A DNA stretch of 57,137 bases from Alicyclobacillus pomorum DSM 14955 (GTDB taxonomy: Bacteria > Bacillota > Bacilli > Alicyclobacillales > Alicyclobacillaceae), in contig NZ_AXAR01000011.1 in the NCBI RefSeq assembly GCF_000472905.1, positions 1 through 57,137 of the forward strand, given 5' to 3'. Positions 1 through 8,107 of this stretch are shown piece by piece. Within the stretch, counting starts at the first letter, position 1. Each line of letters begins with the position of its first letter. The notes below the pieces were generated by a model that was not told the origin of the DNA, ran no database searches, and saw only the letters and a program-made list of their open reading frames with translations. The position numbers and the translations under genes are program-made.

Positions 1-30
1 GACCGGAGTCTCCGCCCCGAGACAGCTCAA

Positions 31-417
31 CTATGTTACCACATTCCACTCATTCAAGTAAAGCGGAAATGTTTGGTTTTGCTGCCCTGCCGCTTCACTT
101 GTTCTCCAAGCGACGTCGACCAATATAGCACGAATCTCTCTTGGAGATCCACCGGAAATTGTTTCCGGCATTCGCACATAGTACGCCATACCTTGCTCAA
201 GGACTGGTGAGCTCTGACGTAGGCATCGCAACGGTTGCACAGTTGGCCTGTCATGCCAACACCAACGTGACGTGTCGGCACAGAAGGCCAACTGTCCATG
301 AAAACGGTCCATGAACTGGAACAAGATTGAACAGTCGTTCTCGTGAGGGATAAAGTAGAGGTCACACACTCTATATTTCTGTGCTGCAGGGACGAAGATC
401 AACACGATGAAGATCAA
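31..417 (-). CDS. unrecognised small open frame
   Basis: An open frame of up to 128 codons begins 15 bases after the stop of the upstream hydrolase gene and reads towards the window edge. I do not recognise the product. It would start at TTG without a convincing ribosome binding site, and a second frame of the same stretch (54-365) is also open and encodes CxxC and CxC pairs, so the real frame is uncertain. It may be the remnant of a gene rather than a working one. Confidence 0.2.
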   Translation of the reverse strand: MIFIVLIFVPAAQKYRVCDLYFIPHENDCSILFQFMDRFHGQLAFCADTSRWCWHDRPTVQPLRCLRQSSPVLEQGMAYYVRMPETISGGSPREIRAILVDVAWRTSEAAGQQNQTFPLYLNEWNVVT

Positions 418-432
418 AAATAGACCTGGGGT

Positions 433-1248
433 TCATTCACATCTCTTTTTGACGTCTTGACTGGACGATGACTGTTCGAATTTCAATCCATCAAGAAACT
501 CAAGGATCTTGCCATTGAACTCATCCGGTTGCTCCAGTTTTGCCATGTGTCCTGCGCAATGGAGAATGACCATTTGTGAGCTAGGGATAAGGTAGTGCAT
601 CATCACCTGCCCCCACAACGGCGTTAGCAGGTCGTAATCACTGGCAAGGATTAATGTGGGCACCTTGATTTGCGGCAACAGCTCGGTATTGTCAACTTGC
701 AAACAAGCTTCCAGCGTCTGACGATAGGTGCTTGCATTGAGCTCCATGGCATGTTGAAAGCGCTCGAGGGTCTCGCGCTTCCAATCGACCAGGCATGTAG
801 CCGCCGCCAGTGACATCCGCCACTCTGGTGGAAGGAAGTTGGCGCGCCACGTCCACAACTGGTAGAGCGGAGCCCGCATCAGCTGCGGAACGCAGAAAAA
901 GGTGTTGACCAGAATGAGAGACCGACAACGATCCGGTGCCATACGGTACATCTCTTGCGCGACGACACCACCCATCGACAATCCGCAAATGTGTGCGCTT
1001 TCAACTCCCAGAACGTCCAACAGTTCTAGGGTGTCCCGTGCAAATGCCTCAATTGAAACTTCTTCGGCAGGTGTTGACTGGCCATGACCCGGCAAATCGG
1101 GGATGATCAGATCATATGAATTGGCCAGCGCGTACTGGCAGACCCATGCTTCCTTTCGTTCGCCCAGGCCGTGAATCAAAACCAGCGGTTCTCCCGAGCC
1201 CATCCTGTCGCAACGGAGTGTCAACTTACGAAGTGTGGCAGTGTACAT
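433..1248 (-). CDS. alpha/beta-hydrolase fold protein
   Basis: Predicted cytosolic alpha/beta hydrolase of 271 residues. The oxyanion-loop motif HGLG lies at about 26-29, the strand-turn PDLPGHG at about 50-56, and the nucleophile elbow GLSMGG puts the catalytic serine at residue 91. An Asp (ASDYDLLTP) and the C-terminal GHMAKLEQP His complete the triad. Length and motif spacing are normal for the esterase, haloperoxidase-like and lactonase-like group, and the substrate cannot be told from sequence. I chose the ATG at 1248 rather than a GTG three codons upstream because GAGGTG sits six bases before it. It is transcribed alone or with the doubtful frame downstream. Confidence 0.85.
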   Translation of the reverse strand: MYTATLRKLTLRCDRMGSGEPLVLIHGLGERKEAWVCQYALANSYDLIIPDLPGHGQSTPAEEVSIEAFARDTLELLDVLGVESAHICGLSMGGVVAQEMYRMAPDRCRSLILVNTFFCVPQLMRAPLYQLWTWRANFLPPEWRMSLAAATCLVDWKRETLERFQHAMELNASTYRQTLEACLQVDNTELLPQIKVPTLILASDYDLLTPLWGQVMMHYLIPSSQMVILHCAGHMAKLEQPDEFNGKILEFLDGLKFEQSSSSQDVKKRCE

Positions 1249-1623
1249 GAAAAGCACCTCACTTCACAGGTGATGGAATATCCACAAAACAAGATCCGCC
1301 GACAAAGGGTCCACCTAACACCCTATTCTCTAAAACTATGTACTGGACGTTCTGGAATTGCTTGTCATTCCTGCGCGACGTTATCTCTTTTTGGTATGTG
1401 CTTGTAATGGGTTTGGTCTTGTAAGCCAACAGAAGGCTGGTTACACGAGGATATGGATTCCGCCAAGGAGTTGAATCGCGAGGATGCATGTATCAGCCTA
1501 GCGGCCGTGGAGACACATCCGGCCAAGTTCGTTGCGCGATGTACTCTACGCTCAGACCGTCATCATACTCGAGAGCCGTTGATGCAGAGAAAGGCACACT
1601 TTGGCTGAAATCATGACTCCGTC
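1249..1623. other. intergenic stretch without a recognised gene
   Basis: No open frame here has a ribosome binding site or recognisable product. It separates the hydrolase gene from the terminator of the small zinc-ribbon gene, both on the minus strand, so the hydrolase promoter must lie inside it, but I see no clear -35/-10 pair. Confidence 0.5.
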
Positions 1624-1664
1624 AAAAACCATAACCCCACCCTCTGCAGAGATGGCGTGGGGTT
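1624..1664 (-). terminator. intrinsic terminator of the 46-aa gene
   Basis: AACCCCAC (1633-1640) and GTGGGGTT (1657-1664) form a perfect eight-pair stem. On the minus strand it is followed within a few bases by a run of five T (A at 1624-1628). It lies downstream of the zinc-ribbon gene that ends at 1767. Confidence 0.6.
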
Positions 1665-1726
1665 CGGTTGAAGAACGTAACCGGAACTGCGAATTGCCGT
1701 ATTTGCATAGCTCTTGCAAGGGCAAG

Positions 1727-1748
1727 ATCCATCTGAAAGCAGATGGAT
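1727..1748. repeat. perfect 9-bp inverted repeat
   Basis: ATCCATCTG and CAGATGGAT are separated by a four-base AAAG loop, just beyond the stop codon of the 46-aa gene. There is no T tract on either side. It may act as an RNA-stabilising 3' hairpin or as a protein site. Confidence 0.45.
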
Positions 1749-1766
1749 TCGTTCAGTCTTAGCTGA

Positions 1767-1907
1767 TCATCCTTTCAGAGACTCAAGCCATTCGGCATAG
1801 CACGAGTCGCACAATGGTTCATCATGTTCTTCTTCGGTCTCATAAAAGGTCACATAGTGCGCCCTTTGGTCGATGTCATGCTCACAGTAATAACACTTGT
1901 CACCCAT
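1767..1907 (-). CDS. 46-aa zinc-ribbon-like protein
   Basis: A short gene encoding 46 residues, starting at ATG 1907 behind GGAGG (nine bases upstream). The product has two Cys pairs, CYYC at residues 5-8 and CDSC at 33-36, separated by an acidic, aromatic middle part. This treble-clef or zinc-ribbon-like spacing suggests binding of one zinc ion. No function is recognised. It stands alone between a possible terminator (1624-1664) and the MerR gene, which points the other way. A 12-bp palindrome, ACGAAATTTCGT (1938-1949), lies 31 bases upstream of its start and could be an operator. The codon pattern, ribosome binding site and paired cysteines make chance unlikely. Confidence 0.7.
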   Translation of the reverse strand: MGDKCYYCEHDIDQRAHYVTFYETEEEHDEPLCDSCYAEWLESLKG

Positions 1908-2187
1908 TTCCCTATGCCTCCTCACCGGATCATCCAGACGAAATTTCGTTTCTAATTTTCCAGGAGGACTGATTCCTTATCCCAAACAGTATCTGGAGAG
2001 AACGGATCAACATCACCTACACTGTCGCGCTTCAGGGTTTCTTACACACCGGATCCCGTTGTCCTTCACACCCCTTCACATGAAGCGTCGGCCATCGTCT
2101 CAGACGCGAATGAACGCTCCTTTGGGCACCTGAAATAGGTCTAGTGCAGTCCGGAAACCAGGTGTTTGCCCTTCTATAAAAATGGGA

Positions 2188-2218
2188 TTGACTTTGACGT
2201 TGCGTAAAGGTTTACAGT
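2188..2218 (+). promoter_or_regulatory. MerR-type promoter/operator of the TipAS regulator
   Basis: A -35 TTGACT (2188-2193) and a -10 TACAGT (2213-2218) are separated by 19 bp, the over-long spacer that MerR-family activators correct by twisting the DNA. The spacer contains GACGTTGCGTAAAGG, which resembles the ACGTTGCGT-type operator known for TipA, Mta and BltR promoters. It lies 22 bp upstream of the regulator's start, so autoregulation is likely. Confidence 0.8.
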
Positions 2219-2240
2219 TTCGTTGTCGGGAGGTGAACGC

Positions 2241-3005
2241 ATGGAATATACGGTGCAGAAGCTCGCCAAGCTGGCCGGGATTACTACCAGAACCCTTCGG
2301 TATTACGACGAGATTGGGCTGCTTAAGCCGGCAAGAATAAACTCCTCCGGATACAGGATCTATGGTCAGGCTGAAGTAGATAGGTTACAGCAAATCCTGT
2401 TTTACAGAGAGTTGGGAGTGGACCTGGAAACCATTAAACAAATTGTGACCGCCCCTTCATTCGACAGAGTGAAAGCCCTGAAGGAACACCGGGAGCAACT
2501 GCTTGCTAAGAAAAAACAGTTAGATTTGCTGATAACCAATGTTGACAAAACCATTGCGATGACAGAAGGGAGAATAACCATGACCGACAAGGAAAAGTTC
2601 GAGGGTTTTAAACAAAAGATGATTGATGACAACGAGAAACAGTATGGGGAAGAAATTCGCAAGAAGTATGGTGACGAAACCGTCAATAAGTCCAACGAAA
2701 AATTGTTGAACATGACGCCCGAGGAGTATGAAGAGGTTACGCACCTGGCGAATGAAGTGAAAGCCACTTTAGCTGAGGCTTTTAAAACCGGAGATCCCGC
2801 CAGTGATATTGCCCAAAAAGCGGCGGACCTTCATAAGCGATGGTTGACCTACTTTTGGTCTGAGTACAGTAAAGCAGCGCACGCGAGACTTGCCCAAATG
2901 TATGTGGATGATGAACGGTTTAAGGCCTATTACGATGAAAAGCAGCCGGGCACGGCACAATTTCTTCGGGATGCCATCCATATCTACACAGGATTCAGGA
3001 AGTAA
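2241..3005 (+). CDS. MerR-family regulator with TipAS ligand domain
   Basis: Ligand-sensing transcription activator of 254 residues. Residues 1-70 are a MerR winged helix-turn-helix (VQKLAKLAGITTRTLRYYDE, then GLLKPARINSSGYRIY). Residues 75-110 form the dimerising coiled coil, and about 135-250 match the TipAS antibiotic-recognition domain (EKYGDETVNKSNEKL region, FWSEYSKAAH, FRDAIHIYT-like end). The ATG at 2241 was chosen for the GGGAGGTG six bases upstream. The 19-bp-spacer promoter just upstream indicates that it controls itself. Relatives (TipA, Mta, SkgA) respond to bulky thiopeptides or other drugs. No separate target operon is adjacent, although the DMT exporter that converges on it is a possible partner. 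Confidence 0.9.
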   Translation: MEYTVQKLAKLAGITTRTLRYYDEIGLLKPARINSSGYRIYGQAEVDRLQQILFYRELGVDLETIKQIVTAPSFDRVKALKEHREQLLAKKKQLDLLITNVDKTIAMTEGRITMTDKEKFEGFKQKMIDDNEKQYGEEIRKKYGDETVNKSNEKLLNMTPEEYEEVTHLANEVKATLAEAFKTGDPASDIAQKAADLHKRWLTYFWSEYSKAAHARLAQMYVDDERFKAYYDEKQPGTAQFLRDAIHIYTGFRK

Positions 3006-3075
3006 GCGGCCCCTAATGTGTATACATGTGTTGGTGAAACTGTATTTGGTGCATGTAATTTTGGCTAGTGCAACA

Positions 3076-3102
3076 GGGCCCCCATTCACAAATGGGGGTC
3101 CC
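3076..3102. terminator. bidirectional hairpin between convergent genes
   Basis: GGGCCCCCATT pairs with AATGGGGG-t-CCC (one bulged base). The strong stem sits between the MerR gene and the convergent DMT gene. It lacks a clear T tract, so it may stop transcription only weakly or by stabilising 3' ends. Confidence 0.5.
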
Positions 3103-3210
3103 TGATTACACCGTCGTACGCGCTCAAAATTGGACTATTTATTATTTGTCAACTCATCCCGCTTATCCTTCATGTACGTTAGACTTGCTCACTTTGGGTA
3201 TCAATCGCCC

Positions 3211-4095
3211 TCACGGAATACTAGGTTCTGAAATAAACATACTAACAAAAATCAAAAGTGACCCCATAAATTCCATAGGCGTAAGCGTATCTCCCAATGC
3301 GAACCAAGCTATCAATGCCGCAAACACGGGTTCCATCGAAAAAATGATGGCAATTTGGGTCGACGATGTATATTTCTGAATCACATTTTGTTCCCAAAGT
3401 GCAAACGACGTTCCAAGTATCGCGTTAATCAGTACAGCCCATAAAACCGATGGTTGGAGCCACAGATGAACATTCCACAGTTCATCGGGGTGCTCGAACA
3501 TGCTACAAATAAAACAGCACAACGCGACGACCAAAATTTCAATCGTCGCAAGAAGCAATGCATGCACATCCGAGCCTGATTTCTCTACAAAGATGATTTG
3601 TAGTGCAATCAATGCGGAACAAAGCAGCGTCTCTATATCCCCTACGTTAAATCCATTGAAGTGAACCCCACTGATACATGCCAAACCAACTATGGCAACC
3701 AATGTACCTAGCCAAAGTCGAAACGTGGGCTTGGAGCGGAGAAGCGGTATTGAAAGGATGGGTATTAAAACGACATTTAATCCAGTTAAGAAACCGCTCA
3801 TCGCGGGAGTGATAGTCTGTAATCCCAGAGTTTGAAACGCATATCCCCCAAATAGAAGTACACCTAACAAAATGCCGATAATGATGGCTCGAGGATGAAA
3901 CGAATTAGGAACACGAGGCGATGCAAGAACGACGATGAACAATACGAGCCCCGCAATCAAGAAACGCATGGAAAGGAACGGGAACACATCTATACTGGCC
4001 AACGCGTCTTTCGTGAATGTAAATGTCGCTCCCCAGACAAACGCAATCAGAAGCAAAGTCATATTAGCGAACCATCGCCGTTGAAAAATGGCCAT
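3211..4095 (-). CDS. EamA/DMT-family transporter
   Basis: Integral membrane exporter of about 294 residues with the two-times-five-helix layout of the drug/metabolite transporter superfamily. The first EamA half begins with AFVWGATFTFTKDAL and the second with LLCSALIALQIIFVEK. The last helices (GDTLTPMEFMGSLLIFVSMF) match the EamA C-terminal signature. The ATG at 4095 is preferred over an upstream in-frame ATG because GGGAGGTG lies five bases before it. Substrates of this family include amino acids, metabolites and drugs, and none can be chosen here. It converges on the MerR gene. Confidence 0.88.
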   Translation of the reverse strand: MAIFQRRWFANMTLLLIAFVWGATFTFTKDALASIDVFPFLSMRFLIAGLVLFIVVLASPRVPNSFHPRAIIIGILLGVLLFGGYAFQTLGLQTITPAMSGFLTGLNVVLIPILSIPLLRSKPTFRLWLGTLVAIVGLACISGVHFNGFNVGDIETLLCSALIALQIIFVEKSGSDVHALLLATIEILVVALCCFICSMFEHPDELWNVHLWLQPSVLWAVLINAILGTSFALWEQNVIQKYTSSTQIAIIFSMEPVFAALIAWFALGDTLTPMEFMGSLLIFVSMFISEPSIP

Positions 4096-4233
4096 CACAA
4101 CACCTCCCTTGCCTGGCAGTGCACGAAACGCTTTGAGTTTTGACAAGGTCAGTCATTTTGCTGGTTGAACAAAGAGAATGGCATCTTGAACAAAGTTCTT
4201 CTAATGAAACAGCCTGTAGACGGTCACCACGCA

Positions 4234-4620
4234 TTACTTCTCGTACAGTTCCAAAGGTAGTTTGTCAGGGTCCTCGAAGAATGTAAATCGTTTGCCTGTT
4301 ACGGGGTCAATTCTAATGTCTTCGACATGCACACCCAGTGCCTGTAGTTCTGCGACGGCTTGGTCAATATCATCCACTTCAAACGCGAGGTGTCTCAGAC
4401 CTAACGCCTCTGGATAACTCGGACGTGGCGGGCGGTTTGGGAACGAGAAGAGTTCAATTTGATCTCCGTTCGTCATTCTCAAATCAAGTTTGTATGAATC
4501 TCTTTCTGGACGATATGTTTCCTTCATGATTTCAAAACCGAGAATTTTTGTATAAAATTCTTTGGATATTTCGTAATCGGAACAAATAATTGCCACATGA
4601 TGGATGCGATTTAGTTTCAT
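4234..4620 (-). CDS. VOC/glyoxalase-fold protein (GloA2-like)
   Basis: Small metalloenzyme-like protein of 128 residues with one complete vicinal-oxygen-chelate domain. The N-terminal HHVAIICSDYEISKEFYTKI gives a metal-binding His pair region and the first betaalphabetabetabeta unit. LRHLAFEVDDID (near 75-86) carries the second His, and ELYEK at the end supplies the usual final Glu ligand. This arrangement matches the Bacillus YwbC/GloA2-like lactoylglutathione lyase relatives. A clear AAAGGAGG lies seven bases before the ATG. The true substrate is unknown; detoxification of reactive aldehydes is the common guess. Confidence 0.85.
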   Translation of the reverse strand: MKLNRIHHVAIICSDYEISKEFYTKILGFEIMKETYRPERDSYKLDLRMTNGDQIELFSFPNRPPRPSYPEALGLRHLAFEVDDIDQAVAELQALGVHVEDIRIDPVTGKRFTFFEDPDKLPLELYEK

Positions 4621-4729
4621 TCAGAAAATCCTCCTTTGGAGTGAACCGACCAAGAATGTTTAGGGCTGTCCGTCATTCACAAGAGTCCATAGGAATAGGA
4701 ATAGCCGGAGTAACCTCCGACGATTCACC

Positions 4730-5095
4730 TTACGATTCTGTAGAGATTTGCCACCGGACACCAAAGGGATCTTCGAGGCGACCGAACGTCGTTCCCCAAA
4801 ACATGCGTTGGAACGGCATCAACACCTTCCCACCTTGTGAGAGGTTGTCAAACGCAACTTTAGCCTCTTCTTCGGATGCAAATTCTAATGTAAGATCCAT
4901 TCCGTTGCCTCGATCAACTGGCTGAGACCCATTGTCAGCCATATAAATTATTTGATTTCCGACCTTGAAAGTTAAATGCATCACGCGATCCTTATCTTCT
5001 TCTTTCGCTCCGGGCGCCTCTGCGAATGTTTTCACGTTGAGAATTTCCCCGTTCAATGTCTTCGCATAGAATTCTGCTTGTTTTCTCGCATCTTG
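4730..5095 (-). pseudogene. PhnB-type VOC protein lacking its start
   Basis: The minus strand encodes the body of a PhnB/3-demethylubiquinone-like VOC protein: DARKQAEFYAKTLNGEI, VMHLTFKVGNQIIYMAD, MDLTLEFASEEEAKVAFD and the ending GRLEDPFGVRWQIS. The family normally has about ten more N-terminal residues and an ATG. Here the coding match stops at about 5095, and the bases beyond belong, on the other strand, to an ABC transporter gene. The frame runs on to 5161 but with unrelated residues. I infer that the 5' end was lost in a deletion or rearrangement, so the gene is probably inactive. Confidence 0.65.
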
Positions 5096-5445
5096 GTATG
5101 GAAGAGGCGGAACGGCTCTGCGACAGGGTGGCCATGTTCCACCAAGGAGAAGTGATTGCACTTGATTCGCCGAAACGTCTGGTTACGCGGCTTGCGGCGG
5201 CCAATTATCTCTCGTTTGAATCGGAAGCGGCTGATATCGCGCTAATCCGAACGCTGCCAGGTGTAGAGCGCGTTGAACGGCACCTCGAGACCGTTCGCGT
5301 GTACAGCGCTTCTCTTCAGAATACAGCGTTGCACCTGTTTCAATTGGCGGATGAACATCAGTGGAAAATTGAAGCATTTCGGTTTGAGGTCTGCAGTCTT
5401 GACGACTTGTTTGTCTATCTCGTCGACAAGGAGTGTTCCGTATGA
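5094..5445 (+). pseudogene. ABC-exporter ATPase, C-terminal fragment
   Basis: About 117 codons encode the end of an ABC-type ATPase. MEEAERLCDRVAMFHQGEV is the segment that follows the H-loop, and the DUF4162-like tail runs to VCSLDDLFVYLVDKE. Walker A, the signature motif and Walker B are all missing, replaced at 5094 by the reverse strand of the VOC gene. Its stop overlaps the ATG of the permease remnant (ATGA at 5442-5445), which preserves the original operon order ATPase-permease. The fragment cannot bind ATP and is a relic. Confidence 0.75.
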
Positions 5446-5721
5446 TAGCGCTGGGACGCTTGGCATCGATGGAAGTGAAGCTATTCTTGCGTGAACCTCA
5501 TGTTGTTTCTCTCCGGCGCAACATTTCCACTCGAGATGATGCCAGGTTTCATTCAGCACATAGCTAAAGTATTGCCGCTCTACTACGTGATTGATTTGCT
5601 GCGACAAACATGGAACTTTTCTCCCATTTGGAAACACGGACTGGACGTCGCTGTGCTCGCTGGTATGTTTGTGGTATTCACGGGGCTTGCCGCGCGCTTC
5701 TTTCGTTGGAGCGCGGACTGA
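5442..5721 (+). pseudogene. ABC-2 permease with large internal deletion
   Basis: The gene starts normally at ATG 5442 (MIALGRLASMEVKLFLREP, a typical ABC-2 permease N terminus). After about 20 codons it jumps, out of frame, to the last 70 codons of such a permease (LFLSGATFPLEMMPG, then ALPLYYVIDLLRQ-like sequence and a final transmembrane helix ending at 5721). Roughly 150 residues are missing, so the product would not be a channel. Together with the ATPase fragment it marks a dead drug- or lantibiotic-exporter operon. Confidence 0.75.
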
Positions 5722-6078
5722 GTCAATCCTAAAGCTAGCCATCCGATGAGAGAGAAGAGACGGTCTTCCATGATGACCAGAGGTTTCCGTCTTGTGGATC
5801 TGTACAAGGCGATTCAGTACTGAAATCATGATCCGTCTTGCGTCCAGTGAAGACAAGAGACTGGGTCCGACCTCTACAGCCCAAGAAGCCACCTTCTCAG
5901 CGACTTCTGCGCCATGTGCCGCACGATTGAGTAATCCAGCTAAACACTTTCCTCATCGATGTGTTATGGACCATAATAACACCTGTGCAGGAGTTTGTGC
6001 TACTGAACAATCTGAAAACGAACTTCAGTCTTGATGCACACATGCAGCGTTGAGAACACACCCGGAGGTTGTGCAAAG
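5722..6078. other. non-coding or decayed stretch
   Basis: No gene with a start and ribosome binding site was found. The minus strand at about 5760-5945 has a protein-like frame (LAGLLNRAAHGAEVAEKVAS) without a start, possibly another gene relic beside the broken ABC operon. The nitroreductase promoter should lie at the right end. Confidence 0.35.
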
Positions 6079-6723
6079 ATGCAAACGACATTGAAACGTA
6101 GTGCAGATTTTTATCAAATTATCAAGGAACGTCGTTCCGTGCGATATTATGATCCTTCGGTCAAAATTCCGGATGAAGAAATCAAAGAGATGATTGGGGA
6201 AGCCATTCTCGCGCCAAACGGATACAATCTCAACGCGTGGCGGTTTCTCATCATTACCGATCAAGCACTGAAAGAAAAGCTGTACCCGATTGCCTACCAC
6301 CAGCAACAAGTGCTCGACGCTTCGGCAATCATTGCGGTGATGGGAGATTTGGAGGCATTCTGGCAAGGGGAACGAGTGTATCAAAGAGCGGTGGATGCAG
6401 GGTATATGACGGAAGAGGTAAAAAACTCAATCCTCAGTACGATAAAGAACTGGTTCGAATCCAAAACTCAGGAAGACTTGAAAAACACCTTAATGATTGA
6501 CGCGAGTCTTGCTTCCATGCAACTGATGCTTGCGGCGAAAGCAAGAGGATATGATACGGTTCCAATGTCCGGCTACGATGTGGAACAATTTCGTAAAGTG
6601 TTCAACATCCCTGACCGTTATGTCAACGTCATGTTGATTGCGCTGGGCAAAGCAGCGAAACCCGGGTATCCAACCGTACGGTTAGGCGTGGATGAAGTGG
6701 TGTTCTGGAACACGATGTCGTAA
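6079..6723 (+). CDS. nitroreductase-family FMN oxidoreductase
   Basis: Predicted FMN-dependent NAD(P)H oxidoreductase of 214 residues. The phosphate-binding start IIKERRSVRYYDPS (about 14-27), ILAPNGYNLNAWRFLII (about 49-65) and the C-terminal IALGKAAKPGYPTVR are the standard nitroreductase landmarks, and the length is usual. The ATG at 6079 has CGGAGG ten bases upstream. An earlier in-frame TTG at 6031 lacks such a site. Family members reduce nitroaromatics, quinones or flavins in the cytosol, and the physiological substrate is unknown. It is probably monocistronic, with a hairpin at 6791-6829 before the convergent DedA pair. Confidence 0.88.
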   Translation: MQTTLKRSADFYQIIKERRSVRYYDPSVKIPDEEIKEMIGEAILAPNGYNLNAWRFLIITDQALKEKLYPIAYHQQQVLDASAIIAVMGDLEAFWQGERVYQRAVDAGYMTEEVKNSILSTIKNWFESKTQEDLKNTLMIDASLASMQLMLAAKARGYDTVPMSGYDVEQFRKVFNIPDRYVNVMLIALGKAAKPGYPTVRLGVDEVVFWNTMS

Positions 6724-6790
6724 TTGGCCTACGATTGTCTCGCTCCACTCTTCCAAAAGACAAGTCCAATAGATACAGCTGGAACAGAAA

Positions 6791-6829
6791 ACGCCGGTGA
6801 ACCACGTGGACAATACGGGTTTCCGGCGT
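6791..6829. terminator. hairpin between convergent nitroreductase and DedA genes
   Basis: ACGCCGG (6791-6797) and CCGGCGT (6823-6829) form a perfect outer stem, with inner pairing of GAACC and GGGTT. It sits between two genes ending towards each other. No long T tract is present, so termination is likely but not certain. Confidence 0.45.
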
Positions 6830-6836
6830 ATCATGT

Positions 6837-7436
6837 TCAACATTTCTTTCGTGTGCGCCACATTTTAAGGCCCATTACCGTTGCAATCACGACAATCGCA
6901 ACGAGGACCAACGGAACAAGATATGGATGCAGCGTCTGTTGATATTGGCTCCATGCCACTTCAATATACTTTCCAACGATGATAAAGCAGCCCGCCCACA
7001 CCATGGCACTGACGGCGTTGTACAAGGTAAACAATCCAAAGGACATTTTGTTGATTCCGGCAAGGTACGGAATCAACACACGTATGCCTGCGATAAACTT
7101 GGCGAACAGAATCACAGACGTACGGTACTTTTCAAACGTTGCATTGGCCTTGTCTAGTCGCTCGTTGGTCAGTCCAACAAACCGTCCGTACCTCACGATG
7201 ACCGGTCGTCCCACAAATCTCCCTATCGCATATGCCACCGTTGAACCAGCGATGTTGCCTAGCCCCGCAGCCAACAGAAGAGGGATTAAGGAGAAACCTC
7301 CTCTCATCCACTCAATGCCGGAAAGCGTCAGAGTGGTCTCTGCTGGGAACGGGATTCCAACCATTTCGAAGAACAATATGACGAATACCCCGACGTATCC
7401 GAACTGGTGAATCCATGTTTCCAAACTGAAGTGCAC
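6837..7436 (-). CDS. DedA-family membrane protein (second of a pair)
   Basis: Polytopic inner-membrane protein of about 199 residues of the DedA/VTT family. It has the re-entrant start GYVGVFVILFFEMVGIPFPAE with the conserved acidic residue and ProPheProAlaGlu, and the central (F)AKFIAGIRVLIPYLAG with the invariant Gly-x-Arg. DedA proteins flip undecaprenyl phosphate or phosphatidylethanolamine and support envelope homeostasis. It begins at GTG 7436, immediately after the TAA of the upstream DedA gene, so translation is coupled. It is the second gene of the unit behind the putative ECF promoter at 8081-8107. Confidence 0.87.
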   Translation of the reverse strand: MHFSLETWIHQFGYVGVFVILFFEMVGIPFPAETTLTLSGIEWMRGGFSLIPLLLAAGLGNIAGSTVAYAIGRFVGRPVIVRYGRFVGLTNERLDKANATFEKYRTSVILFAKFIAGIRVLIPYLAGINKMSFGLFTLYNAVSAMVWAGCFIIVGKYIEVAWSQYQQTLHPYLVPLVLVAIVVIATVMGLKMWRTRKKC

Positions 7437-7437
7437 G

Positions 7438-8046
7438 TTATTGCCCCCTACCCACCATTTTCTTTCGGCGACGTATTTCAAAGGCGACAAGAATGATGAT
7501 AATCAGCAGCAGCGCCGCCACCGCATAGGTAAAGGGATGCATCACGTGTTTGACGTTTGCCCAATTCTGTCCCAGTTTGTATCCCGCATAGGCTAATGCC
7601 GCCACCCATGGTAACGACCCGATAGCGGTAAACACAGTGAATCGAATCACCGGCATTTTTGCGAATCCTGCTGGTAAGGATATGAATGTGCGAACACCAG
7701 GCAGGACCCGTCCAATCAGGACAGCCCATTCGCCCCGTTTTTCAAACCAACGCTCGGACATTTGAATATGCTTTTCTGATAGGTGAATCACACGTCCGTA
7801 ACGTTTCACCAAGGGCCGGCCGCCGACCTTTCCCACGTAATATGCGATGATAGAGCCCACGATATTCCCAAGTGTTCCGAAAAGAATGACCCACCATAGC
7901 TGCAAGTGCCCCGTCCAACTTAAATATCCACCAAATGGCATGATAATTTCACTCGGCAGTGGAATGCAGGCACTTTCGAGGATCATTGCGACGAATACAC
8001 CCAAGTACCCTAATGACTGAATCAAGTGAACAATTGTGTTTTCCAA
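7438..8046 (-). CDS. DedA-family membrane protein (first of a pair)
   Basis: DedA/VTT protein of 202 residues. GYLGVFVAMILESACIPLPSE at about 14-33 holds the membrane-embedded acidic residue and Pro-Leu-Pro. IGRVLPGVRTFISLPAGFAKM at about 110-130 is the conserved Arg motif, and the lysine/arginine-rich tail is cytosolic. It starts at TTG 8046 with GGGGTGG seven bases upstream; no ATG fits. Undecaprenyl-phosphate recycling is the best supported role for the family (UptA-type DedA proteins), which agrees with the divergent PAP2 phosphatase sharing its control region. The two tandem DedA genes are related but clearly diverged. Confidence 0.87.
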   Translation of the reverse strand: MENTIVHLIQSLGYLGVFVAMILESACIPLPSEIIMPFGGYLSWTGHLQLWWVILFGTLGNIVGSIIAYYVGKVGGRPLVKRYGRVIHLSEKHIQMSERWFEKRGEWAVLIGRVLPGVRTFISLPAGFAKMPVIRFTVFTAIGSLPWVAALAYAGYKLGQNWANVKHVMHPFTYAVAALLLIIIILVAFEIRRRKKMVGRGQ

Positions 8047-8080
8047 TAATGTGCCACCCCTCTTACGTGTCTCAATGAAA

Positions 8081-8107
8081 AGACCGTGACTCTCCTAAAA
8101 AAGTTCA
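8081..8107 (-). promoter_or_regulatory. putative ECF-sigma promoter of the dedA pair
   Basis: On the minus strand TGAAC (8107-8103) begins TGAACTTTTTT and is followed, exactly 18 bases later, by GTCT (8084-8081) in GGTCTTTTCAT. The same TGAAC-N18-GTCT geometry precedes the mreB-like and both MGDG-type glycosyltransferase genes. It resembles the GAACTT-N16-GTCTAA consensus of sigma-E-type ECF factors. The dedA start codon is 35 bases downstream. Confidence 0.65.

Noticed and set aside
5242-5892. Long open frame of 216 codons on the minus strand
   Set aside because: It runs antisense to the recognisable ABC ATPase and permease fragments and has no ribosome binding site. Only its 5' third outside them looks faintly coding.
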